Shown piece after piece: positions 51,301 to 59,262 of a stretch of DNA of 64,000 nt. The stretch is from Brucella pituitosa (GTDB lineage: Bacteria; Pseudomonadota; Alphaproteobacteria; Rhizobiales; Rhizobiaceae). The notes under the pieces were generated by a model. The model did no database searches. It saw only the letters and a list, made by a program, of their open reading frames with translations, and was not told the DNA's origin. A program made the translations under genes and the position numbers. Every line of letters starts with the position of its first letter. The first letter of the stretch is position 1. The stretch is from assembly GCF_003049685.1 (NCBI RefSeq), contig NZ_PYSY02000003.1:434001-498000 (forward strand), given 5' to 3'.

Positions 51301-52734
51301 CTAAATTAGCGGGCTAACGATAGCGACGGTGTTATTCAACAGGCGTCGCGATACACTCCATGACCTCACGTCATCGAGCGTTATCACCCGGCTGTTATCA
51401 ATGTAATATTGTTGTCTTTCCCGCATTTGGAGAGTGATTGCTTTATCATGCAGTAGAATATTGTTTTCATAGTTTAAGTCAAAGCTTCGACGATCCATAT
51501 TCGCTGAACCAATCAAAGAAATTTCATTGTCAAGCGTGATAGATTTTGTGTGCAGGAGGCCAGGAATAAATTCGTGAATTCTTACACCAGCCAGAATTAA
51601 CTCCTCATAATAACTTCGGCTCGTCGCTTGAACCGCAAAATCATCATTTCGAGCAGGTAAAATAATAGAGGTCGCCACCCCGCGATTTGCGCTTGCGCAG
51701 AGAGCCGCCTGTAAGGAGGGGTTAGGTACGTAGTAAGGGGTTGTAATACATAATTCGCTTTGTGCCGCATTGATCAGGGCTTCAAACATCTCCGACATAG
51801 CTGAGCTGCGAAATGTCGGGCCAGTCCCGATTGCCTGAGCCGTAAATCCGGGTCTGGTGACTGGTAAGGGAGATCGAAGAATATCCGACAAATCATCACC
51901 CCCACCTGCCATCCAGTCGCTTGCGAAAAGATGCTGGTTTTGTCGTACCACAGGCCCTTCAAAGCGAAATACCGCGTCAACCCATGGCCCGTATTTAGCT
52001 TTTGGGTAGAACGCCGGGTCGGCGCAGTTTTGGCTCCCGCAATAGGTAATCCTGTTATCAATGACTAAGATCTTGCGATGATTGCGCAGATCAATGCGGC
52101 CGTTAAAAACACCGCGCCATGGCGCGCCATGTCCCAGTGCGGTCAAGGTATGGACGCCAGCATCCGCCAACTCTTTCCATAAATGACTACGAATAAAGGC
52201 GCGCGAACCGATGTTGTCAACCATAGCCCTGCAAACAACACCGCGAGCAGCGGCACGCTTTAGCGCCTCCGCCATTTTCGTACCGTTGTTATCGTTTAAC
52301 CAGATGTAGAATAGCAGATGAACAGTGTCTGTGGCACAATCGATATCGGCGATCATGTGATCGATCGTACTGTTGGAATCCGCCATGAGCTTGGCATGGT
52401 TTCCGTTTACCGGCAGGTAGCCGCTGATAGATGTACCAGTACTGAATAAACCAGTGTAACGGCAATTTTTATCGCTTCCCCGTATCATTGCGGTGCGCAA
52501 TGCACATTCGGGACGAGGCAACAGAGTTAAAACTTGTTTTAGCTCTGCAATGCGACCATGGCCTATGCTGGTGCGCCCCACCAACAAATATATGAGCGCC
52601 CCAACGTAAGGAAACGAAAATACCAGGAGTAACCATGCTACCCGCGATTCCGGCTGACGATGCTTCCGGAGAAGAATATGAAGGCTGCAGGGCACCACAA
52701 TGGCAAGGTGGAGCAGGAGTAGAAACATAGACAA
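51301..52734 (-). CDS. cls: cardiolipin synthase (phospholipase D family)
   Basis: A 477-residue cardiolipin synthase of the ClsA type. Two N-terminal helices and the PLDc_N segment (RVAWLLLVFSFPYVGALIYLLVGR) precede two HKD active sites: H219-R-K221...D226 (HRKILVIDN) and H395-T-K397...D402 (HTKSITLDN), each followed by the GS-x-N/Q pattern. It joins two phosphatidylglycerol molecules at the inner membrane to give cardiolipin. Both catalytic sites are intact. Its downstream flank carries the small peptide frame and then the insertion sequence. Confidence 0.92.
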   Translation of the reverse strand: MSMFLLLLHLAIVVPCSLHILLRKHRQPESRVAWLLLVFSFPYVGALIYLLVGRTSIGHGRIAELKQVLTLLPRPECALRTAMIRGSDKNCRYTGLFSTGTSISGYLPVNGNHAKLMADSNSTIDHMIADIDCATDTVHLLFYIWLNDNNGTKMAEALKRAAARGVVCRAMVDNIGSRAFIRSHLWKELADAGVHTLTALGHGAPWRGVFNGRIDLRNHRKILVIDNRITYCGSQNCADPAFYPKAKYGPWVDAVFRFEGPVVRQNQHLFASDWMAGGGDDLSDILRSPLPVTRPGFTAQAIGTGPTFRSSAMSEMFEALINAAQSELCITTPYYVPNPSLQAALCASANRGVATSIILPARNDDFAVQATSRSYYEELILAGVRIHEFIPGLLHTKSITLDNEISLIGSANMDRRSFDLNYENNILLHDKAITLQMRERQQYYIDNSRVITLDDVRSWSVSRRLLNNTVAIVSPLI

Positions 52735-53053
52735 CCTTTTATTGTCCCATGATCGGATAGCTCATGGATGTCGCGTTGAGCAATCGAGTTTTGGCTGCGG
52801 CAAGGGTGCGCCACCACCTCTTAAAACATTCACTACGCGACAAATGCTTCAGTAGCAACATAACTGAGAGCCACCTCAGTACTTTGTCACGACTGTAATT
52901 TTTAATTTTCTGGAATGTTTTTTCTGGAGACGGATAGTTAATGACAGATCTGGTTCTGATATTAAATCGGGAGAAATTCAGATATTTGTGATCGAAAGCA
53001 TCTTCTCCGGCCATTTGCTGCAACCACCAGATTTATCGACTTTCAGCATATAA
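52735..53053. other. region between cls and the gadC remnant
   Basis: About 320 bases. A minus-strand frame of 94 codons (52739-53023) has no recognisable features. The expected 5' two-thirds of gadC is missing from here, so a deletion junction should lie near 53054. Confidence 0.4.
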
Positions 53054-53752
53054 ACTGAGGGTAAACGTTTTCTGGACCCTATCCCTGTTTTGCAACTGCT
53101 CGGCGTGCTCGCAGAAATTGCAGCATGGATCGTTGGCCCCTCCCGCGGTATGTATGTAACTGCACAAAAAGGAATTCTTCCGACCGCCTTTGCGAAGGTA
53201 AATAAAAATGGTGTACCAGTTGCGCTCGTTGTTGCTCAGTTGCTACTGACGTCGATCGCTATTATCGTTCTCACCAACTCAGGTGGCAGTAGCAATATGT
53301 CGTTCCTGATTGCTCTCGCACTCACCGTCGTCATCTATCTGTGCACTTACTTCCTAATGTTCCTTGGTTACATCCAGCTTATTCTCAGGCAGCCTGAACT
53401 CAAGCGTACATTCCGTGTTCCTGGCAGCAACGGCGTTAAGATTAGCGTTGCAGTTATCGGCTTCCTCGTCTCGGTTATAGCGTTCTTCGTTTCATTTTAT
53501 CCGCCCACATCCATTGGGGGTGAAACTGCCGACAAGACCTATGTGGCGCTGCTCATTGTCAGCTTCCTTGTCGTTCTGGTGATTCCGTTTGTCGTCTACG
53601 CGCTACACGATAAACGCGGCAAGAAAACCAATGTCACCCTAGTTCCGATTAAACTGCACAACGCACCATACGGACATTTCTTCATGCACCCGCGTGCCCG
53701 TTCGCCGCATCACATCATCGTCAATCAACGCGCCTTTCACGCGATAGAATAG
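53054..53752 (+). pseudogene. gadC: glutamate:GABA antiporter GadC, 5' truncated
   Basis: The frame opens after TAA at 53051 and has no proper start. From about 53078 it reads PVLQLLGVLAEIAAWIVGPSRGMYVTAQKG, the family text of the middle of GadC, then about five membrane helices. It ends with the normal soluble plug-like tail (LVPIKLHNAPYGHFFMHPRARSPHH). About 300 N-terminal residues with the first seven or so helices are absent, so it cannot transport. The intact protein exchanges glutamate for GABA and works with GadB in acid resistance. A TTG at 53090 could start a fragment but is unlikely to be used. Confidence 0.85.
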
Positions 53753-53776
53753 ACCGCTCTAACTGTTTGTTTTAAC

Positions 53777-53815
53777 GCGCATCCCGAAAAACGTTTCACA
53801 CTTTTCGGGATGCGC
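53777..53815. repeat. dispersed palindromic repeat, copy 3
   Basis: Exact 14-base arms GCGCATCCCGAAAA and TTTTCGGGATGCGC around an 11-base centre, 25 bases past the gadC stop. It is the best-conserved copy and could form a terminator-like hairpin. Confidence 0.8.
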
Positions 53816-54164
53816 TCTCATACTCCACCCTGTCTGAAATCCTATTGAAATGGACAGAGCTTGCTTGTCCTACGAACATGCTCAAATCTCACGTTTCATT
53901 GTCTTTTGATTGCCATGGTTCAAGGTCTTCAGCTTGGGGCTGGTTCACTCTGGAGACGGCGCATAAACCCATCCATTATTGGGCCAGTTCGGTTGAACTA
54001 AACCGACCTGAACCGAGTGTTCGATCAAGCGGGGTGTATTACACGGACGCACAAGGGGAGTGTGTCTTTGAACTGGTCATTAGAGGCATCAAGAGAAGGT
54101 TAATCTATCTCTATTATTGAAGGGCCTACCAACATCGCTGGCCGCTTCATGTTAGAGGGTGAAT
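53816..54164. other. non-coding stretch between repeat and channel gene
   Basis: About 350 bases. A 91-codon plus-strand frame (53845-54120) has no signal, domain or good ribosome site and I do not call it. The promoter of the channel gene must lie here. Confidence 0.35.
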
Positions 54165-54617
54165 ATGCTTTCAGATTTTATTATTGGGTCAGCGGTGGGA
54201 TTAGCTGTAATGATAGCTCATCTCGCATCTACGCTAATAATATACTATCTTGTTCACATGATTGGGAAAAAGATAAGCGAGAATAGAATAATATTTCTTG
54301 CACTATCTCTTGTCGTATTATATTTCGTTTTGTTTATATGTGTTTGTATGAGCGTTAGTATATGGGCGATAACCTATTATCAAATGGGGTTTGCTGGTAA
54401 TTTTAGTGATGCCTTCTACACCGCTATGCTTAATTACACGACTCTAGGGCCTGGCGGTACAAAGGAAATTACAAAAACGCGCCTCTTTGGGCCTATGACT
54501 GCGGCGAGTGGTATTTTGATGTTTGGTTGGGCTGTAGCATTAATGGTCTATACAATTCAATTGCACCTCCCAACTATACTCAAAGAAAAATGGGGGGCGA
54601 CTAAGAGCCCTCATTGA
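54165..54617 (+). CDS. small K+-channel-like membrane protein with atypical filter
   Basis: A 150-residue protein with two or three N-terminal membrane helices (about residues 5-30 and 42-70), a pore-helix segment (FSDAFYTAMLNYTTLG) and a last helix (residues 108-133). The arrangement matches the two-pore-domain/Ion_trans_2 channel family. The selectivity filter region, normally TVGYGD, is T92-T-L-G-P-G-G98 here. The ATG at 54165 has GAGGG five bases upstream; a GTG at 54159 is an alternative. It is AT-rich compared with its neighbours. In Brucella acid-resistance regions similar channel genes lie near gadC, which I recall but cannot verify here. Confidence 0.7.
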   Translation: MLSDFIIGSAVGLAVMIAHLASTLIIYYLVHMIGKKISENRIIFLALSLVVLYFVLFICVCMSVSIWAITYYQMGFAGNFSDAFYTAMLNYTTLGPGGTKEITKTRLFGPMTAASGILMFGWAVALMVYTIQLHLPTILKEKWGATKSPH

Positions 54618-54635
54618 GAAAAAACACCTTTTGGG

Positions 54636-54672
54636 TGTCCGAAAACCGTTTCACATTTTTCGGATGCGCTCT
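54636..54672. repeat. dispersed palindromic repeat, copy 4
   Basis: Shortened copy (TCCGAAAA and TTTTTCGGATGCGCTCT arms) just after the channel gene. It is preceded by a small hairpin ACACC-TTTTG-GGTGT at 54625-54639. Together they lie between convergent genes and may terminate both. Confidence 0.65.
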
Positions 54673-54700
54673 AAATTGCTATCTGTCTGCATTTCACTCT

Positions 54701-55849
54701 TTACTTCAGAAGTATGTCCGTTGCATCGGGAATATTCATGCTCGATATTGTCTCGAGCGAAGCCACTTTGACGGCTGCAACACTAAATAATCGTTCAAGA
54801 TCGAATTTGACGAAATTCAGACCGCTATAGGTACGCACATAGAATTCATTTTTATTGAGATCGGCAAGCACCGTCCATGACGTATATTCTGTCTTGTATT
54901 CCTGCGGGTTGGGGGTCGAAATGCCTTCAATATTCAACCCACTAGACTGAGCAGGATCAATAGTCAGACCACGCGGGCGGTCAAAATTGTTCATGATATG
55001 CGCAAGTGCGCGGATTGCTTTGTCGGGCTCTGCTTTTTCAACGAATGTCGAGTAATAGGCTGCGCGTACAAACCGCCCGACCGAAGTGTTTGATGCCGGC
55101 AGCCCAGCCGTTGCAATTCCGGAATCCGGTTGAGCAACCTCCAGTTCACCAAATTTGCCAGTCGACTGGTCCAGATTGGTCAGAAAAGTATAATTATTCA
55201 GGTTGGTAAGATGCCAAGTGAACTCAGGGCCATTCGTCATCACACCAACAGGGTTATCATACACATTCTGTTTTTCACTCGAAAACTCTATCACTATTGA
55301 GCTTCCAGACCTGTCATGAACAACGAAATGAAAAGGCGTTTTTGCACCATGCAACGGTGCAAGTGATGTCAAAATAACGGTCTCATCAGAGAGCTTTTCT
55401 TTAATCTCACTAGCAGTTTCGAACTGACCAAGCACCCATGCGCCTAAATCAATTGCAGCAAGCATTGCTTTTGTTTTGGCTGCATTGTCGGCTGGTCCTG
55501 ATGCTCCCGCGTAAGCGAGCACACTAAAAGTCAAACCCTTTTCATTGACCCCTTCAACAATTTTGAGATCAGCAAGGCTGCCATTGGGCACAGCAATTGC
55601 AAAAATTGAATATTTTGTCTCAAATTGGAGTGGATTATGGCCGTCTACAACTGATGTAAACTGATGTCCTTTCGGGATCGACGCAACAACATATGGTAAT
55701 TCCATAGACAGTTCCATGGTGCGTCCGGCATACGCACCGGCATTTGCATCCCGAAATAAAAGAGCCGTGCACGCAAACCAAAACTCGGATGACATCTGAG
55801 ACGTCGGCAAATCAGCAAAAAACGGCAGGATACCTGATAGAAAAGACAT
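54701..55849 (-). CDS. choloylglycine hydrolase-family (Ntn) amidase
   Basis: A 382-residue linear amide C-N hydrolase. After a hydrophobic N-terminus, C27 (FWFACTAL) is the probable nucleophile exposed by cleavage; R43 (AGRTMEL), an asparagine in the VGVMTNGPEF loop and an arginine in SVGRFVRAAYY complete the Ntn active-site pattern. Members deconjugate bile salts or hydrolyse penicillin V, and one in Brucella is a bile-salt hydrolase linked to virulence. The position of the cysteine fits export with signal cleavage or autocatalytic trimming. It lies alone between the channel gene and a non-coding stretch. Confidence 0.88.
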   Translation of the reverse strand: MSFLSGILPFFADLPTSQMSSEFWFACTALLFRDANAGAYAGRTMELSMELPYVVASIPKGHQFTSVVDGHNPLQFETKYSIFAIAVPNGSLADLKIVEGVNEKGLTFSVLAYAGASGPADNAAKTKAMLAAIDLGAWVLGQFETASEIKEKLSDETVILTSLAPLHGAKTPFHFVVHDRSGSSIVIEFSSEKQNVYDNPVGVMTNGPEFTWHLTNLNNYTFLTNLDQSTGKFGELEVAQPDSGIATAGLPASNTSVGRFVRAAYYSTFVEKAEPDKAIRALAHIMNNFDRPRGLTIDPAQSSGLNIEGISTPNPQEYKTEYTSWTVLADLNKNEFYVRTYSGLNFVKFDLERLFSVAAVKVASLETISSMNIPDATDILLK

Positions 55850-56216
55850 TGTATGTGCCCCCGGAAAATAGCAAGCCTGGTCATAGTGGAACGCTTATTC
55901 TCTAGAGGTATCAGTTGTTTATGGCATATTCAAGCATTTACAAATTAAATGAAATAAGACACGATTTATGTGTACTTCATTACCCGCGATGGTTGCCGGA
56001 GTTGAATGAAACAGCAAAAATCCAGTATGAGTTTGGTGATCCGCTTGACGAAAAAGATCTTAGGTTTTGATGTATCAGGTCCGGTGAAGACGACGCTATG
56101 ATTGTCTACGGAGCGCTTTTGCTTAAGCGTGGGCATAGGTGATCGCCCCTTGCAAAGGCCTCCCCGATCCCACCTTACTACGGGAATGGGTTACCTTCAC
56201 GAACCGAACATACGAA
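55850..56216. other. non-coding stretch upstream of choloylglycine hydrolase
   Basis: About 370 bases with no plausible gene on either strand; the promoter of the hydrolase gene (read leftwards) should be at its left end. Confidence 0.4.
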
Positions 56217-56534
56217 CTAGGCAAGCCCTGTTCGGTTCTCAATGGTGAACGGGACCGATCCAAGAAAGAATGTGAGATTTGTGAGATTGGAAAGCGCAGG
56301 CCGTGCAAGTGAAATGAACATCAGAATACTTGCGAGGGCAAAGAGCGCAGCGCCCACTGCGAAAGATACGCCGATATTTCTGTTGTAAGCTTCCGTCCTC
56401 CACGAAGGGACTTGATCTGCTCGCAGAAGCTGGTTTTCGAACGTTAGTCCCTTGCAATGCATCCGCGAAAGCCAGACTACTTTCTTTCCATGAAGGGTAT
56501 AGACGCTTCGGGTAACAAATGGCCAGATTCTCAT
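56217..56534 (-). pseudogene. integral membrane protein gene, 3' truncated
   Basis: 105 codons that read like the start of a known class of alphaproteobacterial membrane protein (WPF-TRS-VY opening, then VVWLSRMHCKGL, two hydrophobic spans and FFLGSVPFTI). Full-length relatives I know of go on past GS-PFT with AAYLQL and more helices, while this frame leaves that pattern after PFTI and stops 8 codons later. It is therefore probably the stub of a longer gene. It lies 55 bases after the MscS-type gene on the same strand. Confidence 0.5.
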
Positions 56535-56589
56535 TTTATCTCCCCATTATCGGCAATCAAACGACCCCTGGGGCGTCGGTGTGGCGTGT

Positions 56590-57633
56590 TCACGTCGCTG
56601 TCGTTGCGCCGCCGGTCTGTGGTGGTCGAGCGTCATCTGAGGGAGGCTGCAAGTAAAGCGTTTCGCTGGTAAAAGCGAAGTCGGCACCACAGGAGTGCAC
56701 GATATCAATTATTTTCAGGTAGATTTCCTGTTGAGCAGCCAGCCACTCTGCCCAAACGGTTGTCTTGGTAAAGCAGTAAACCATTATGTTGAGTGCAGAG
56801 TCACCAAATGCATCGAAATAGACCCGAATGGTCTGCTTTTGATCAACGTTTTTGTTGTTCATCAACATGGCGCGAATGCTCTCAACGACTGTCGAGAGTT
56901 TATCTGCATCTTGGTAACGCAGACCGATTGTCGTTGTGATGCGCCTGTTCGTCATGCGGCCGGAATTGACCACGCTGATGGTGGAAAAAGCGGCATTTGG
57001 GACATAAAGCGGGCGGTTTTCAAATGTGTTGATCTTGGTTATACGCCAACCGATTTCGACAACGGTTCCTTCAATCTCGCGATCGGGTGAACTGATCCAG
57101 TCGCCGATGCTGAATGGCCGATCGAAATAGAGTATGACGCCGGAGAAAAGATTGCTGAGTATATCCTTTCCGGCCACCCCGATGGCGATGCCGCCGATAC
57201 CACCGAAAGCCAGCAGTCCGGAAAGACCAATCCCAAAGTGCTCGCCGAAAAGCAGCATGATGATCAGAAAGATTGTCAGCTTCAGAATACGCGCAATCAT
57301 GCGTGCGGACGTTACATCGTTGCCGCGATCAATCTGGACATGCGTGAGGCGGTTGATCAACTCAAAGAGTTGTTGCATGGCCAAAACTGCCATAGCAAAA
57401 CCTGAGATTGTTTTGACCATCTCAGGCGTAATCTCAGTAATCCGATAATCTTCCAGCAGCATATAGGCGACTTGTCTGATTGTCAGTATCGCGCCAAATA
57501 TCATTGCAATGAACACCAGATGCACGGAAATACTCTGGTTCAAACCGTGCCGGCGGCGCATCAGGAACCATGTCGCAAAGGCTGCGATGACAAAGAGAAT
57601 GGCTATCCCGGCGGCTATCCAGTATTTCGGCAT
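56590..57633 (-). CDS. MscS-family mechanosensitive channel
   Basis: A 347-residue small-conductance mechanosensitive-type channel. About four helices precede the pore helix GLLAFGGIGGIAIGVAGKDILSNLFSG (near residues 133-160), which has the Gly/Ala packing of TM3. Then the beta domain SIGDWISSPDREIEGTVVEIGWRITKINTFENRPLYVPNA follows, a clear MscS signature. The C-terminus has a short Thr/Pro-rich tail. CAGGAATG precedes the ATG. It opens to release solutes on osmotic downshift. Confidence 0.93.
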   Translation of the reverse strand: MPKYWIAAGIAILFVIAAFATWFLMRRRHGLNQSISVHLVFIAMIFGAILTIRQVAYMLLEDYRITEITPEMVKTISGFAMAVLAMQQLFELINRLTHVQIDRGNDVTSARMIARILKLTIFLIIMLLFGEHFGIGLSGLLAFGGIGGIAIGVAGKDILSNLFSGVILYFDRPFSIGDWISSPDREIEGTVVEIGWRITKINTFENRPLYVPNAAFSTISVVNSGRMTNRRITTTIGLRYQDADKLSTVVESIRAMLMNNKNVDQKQTIRVYFDAFGDSALNIMVYCFTKTTVWAEWLAAQQEIYLKIIDIVHSCGADFAFTSETLYLQPPSDDARPPQTGGATTAT

Positions 57634-57738
57634 CTCATTCCTGTAGCGAGCCTATTTGCTCCATATGCTCTGGGTGGTTCTGCATCAGCCTAAGCTCATG
57701 CCATTATGCTTCGTATTTGCGCATGTGCAACGAGCAGT

Positions 57739-59262
57739 TCAATACTCATTATTCACGCCAGTAAGGGCTTTGCTTGATGTCAGCGCGCCGGTAAAGAATG
57801 CCAGATTGGCTGCAGCAATACGCGCTCCTGCCTGAGCATCGGTCTGTGCGAGTTTCGCATCAAGCAGAGCGTTGTTGGTCTCGTTTACAACCGTGATCGT
57901 GCCTAGACCATTTTTATAGGACTCGAGCGCAGCGTCATATGCAGTTGCCGACGTCTGGACAAGAACACCAGCGGCTTTATTGGCGGCGAGGGCCGCTTTC
58001 AAGGCATTCGATGCAACGACAATTTCCGCAACTGCGTCCAATTGAATCTTTCGAAATGTTTCCGTCGCGGCGCTTTGTGTAGATTGCGCATTTTTCAACT
58101 GTGCAGCGCGAAGGCCACCATCAAAAAGTGGAACTGTCGCGCCGACGAGAATGCCCGCGCCTGACGACTGATTGCCGATAGACGGCAGGCTGCCAGCATT
58201 AAAGCTGTTGGAAGTGGATGCGAGAGTGCCTGCGACGAAAACCTTTGGCATGAACTCGGCTTGTGCAACCTTGACGCCAGATTTGCTCGCCTGCAACGCT
58301 GCATAGCTTGCAATTACATCCGGGCGCCGCGACAATGCTGTTTCCAGAACCGACTGCGTCACACCGTCAAAACTTGCCGGCAGTTTCTGCTTCATCGAGC
58401 CCTCGACCCTGATCTTAACCATAGCATTCACACCCATGGCGGCGAGTAGCGCCTGATAGGTATTTTGCTGCTGGCCCTGTGCCCTGACGATTCTCAATTC
58501 CGACTGTGCGACTTGTTGGCGGGCGAGTGCCAGTTCAACGGTTGTCGCACGGCCTTCATTCAATTTTGCCTGAACTGCAGCCAGCACCGCTTTGCTGTTG
58601 CGCAGGGCTTGTTCCGCGATCCGAGAGGCGGCAACCGATGCGCAATGCTCATAATATGTGCGCGCCACGTCAAAAATGACCTTCTGATGCATGGCGTTAA
58701 AGGTTACATTGGCCGCAAATGAAGCTTGTTTTGCAGCATCTGCCAAGGCGGCCCGCTGGCCAAAATCGAAAACCAGCCATTGCAGCGCCACCGACGGCGT
58801 AACCCCTTTCAAGGTGGTATCGACATCTCGACGTCCAATCAGCGGGACATCGACAGGGGTGGTCGTTTTCTGAGCTCCTCCAATCACATTAGCGGTGATG
58901 ATCGGTAACATCGTTGCCTCGACCATCCCCACCGCAAGGGCTGCCTGACGCGCTTTTTCCCATGCATTTCGTGTGGTGGGATTACTGCGCTGCGCAATGT
59001 CGATCAATTGCGCCAGATCATATTCCGTATCTGTATCGACGGACACAGGGCTGGAAATCAAAGCAAGTTCTGGATTGGCTGTGACACCGAAATCTTTTGC
59101 TTCACTGGGGCCTGGGGAGGGTTTTCCGGGTTTTCCGGCTTCTTTCCAGGGCTTATCGGCGGCTTCGGGAGCAAGCTTCAGCGCATCTGTCGCGCAGCCA
59201 CTAAGCACGACGGCCGAAATGACAATCAAAAATGCGGCATAGGGCTTTGCTGGTTTGATCAT
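57739..59262 (-). CDS. TolC/OprM-type outer-membrane efflux lipoprotein
   Basis: A 507-residue outer-membrane factor. A lipobox signal (VVLSGC) predicts lipid attachment at about Cys23, and a Pro/Lys/Gly-rich linker of about 35 residues follows. Then come two TolC repeats of long helices (residues about 80-290 and 295-500), with GLGTITVVNETNNALLDAKLAQTDAQ near the end typical of this family. It gives the FUSC/HlyD pump at 59259-62214 a path across the outer membrane. Its start overlaps the FUSC stop by four bases, so it is the last gene of the operon. Confidence 0.93.
   Translation of the reverse strand: MIKPAKPYAAFLIVISAVVLSGCATDALKLAPEAADKPWKEAGKPGKPSPGPSEAKDFGVTANPELALISSPVSVDTDTEYDLAQLIDIAQRSNPTTRNAWEKARQAALAVGMVEATMLPIITANVIGGAQKTTTPVDVPLIGRRDVDTTLKGVTPSVALQWLVFDFGQRAALADAAKQASFAANVTFNAMHQKVIFDVARTYYEHCASVAASRIAEQALRNSKAVLAAVQAKLNEGRATTVELALARQQVAQSELRIVRAQGQQQNTYQALLAAMGVNAMVKIRVEGSMKQKLPASFDGVTQSVLETALSRRPDVIASYAALQASKSGVKVAQAEFMPKVFVAGTLASTSNSFNAGSLPSIGNQSSGAGILVGATVPLFDGGLRAAQLKNAQSTQSAATETFRKIQLDAVAEIVVASNALKAALAANKAAGVLVQTSATAYDAALESYKNGLGTITVVNETNNALLDAKLAQTDAQAGARIAAANLAFFTGALTSSKALTGVNNEY

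Noticed and set aside
52739..53023. Minus-strand frame of 94 codons beside cls
   Set aside because: No homology I recognise and no sign that it is the missing part of gadC or of gadB.
53845..54120. Plus-strand frame of 91 codons between repeat copy 3 and the channel gene
   Set aside because: No recognisable fold, poor start context and unusual composition; probably chance.
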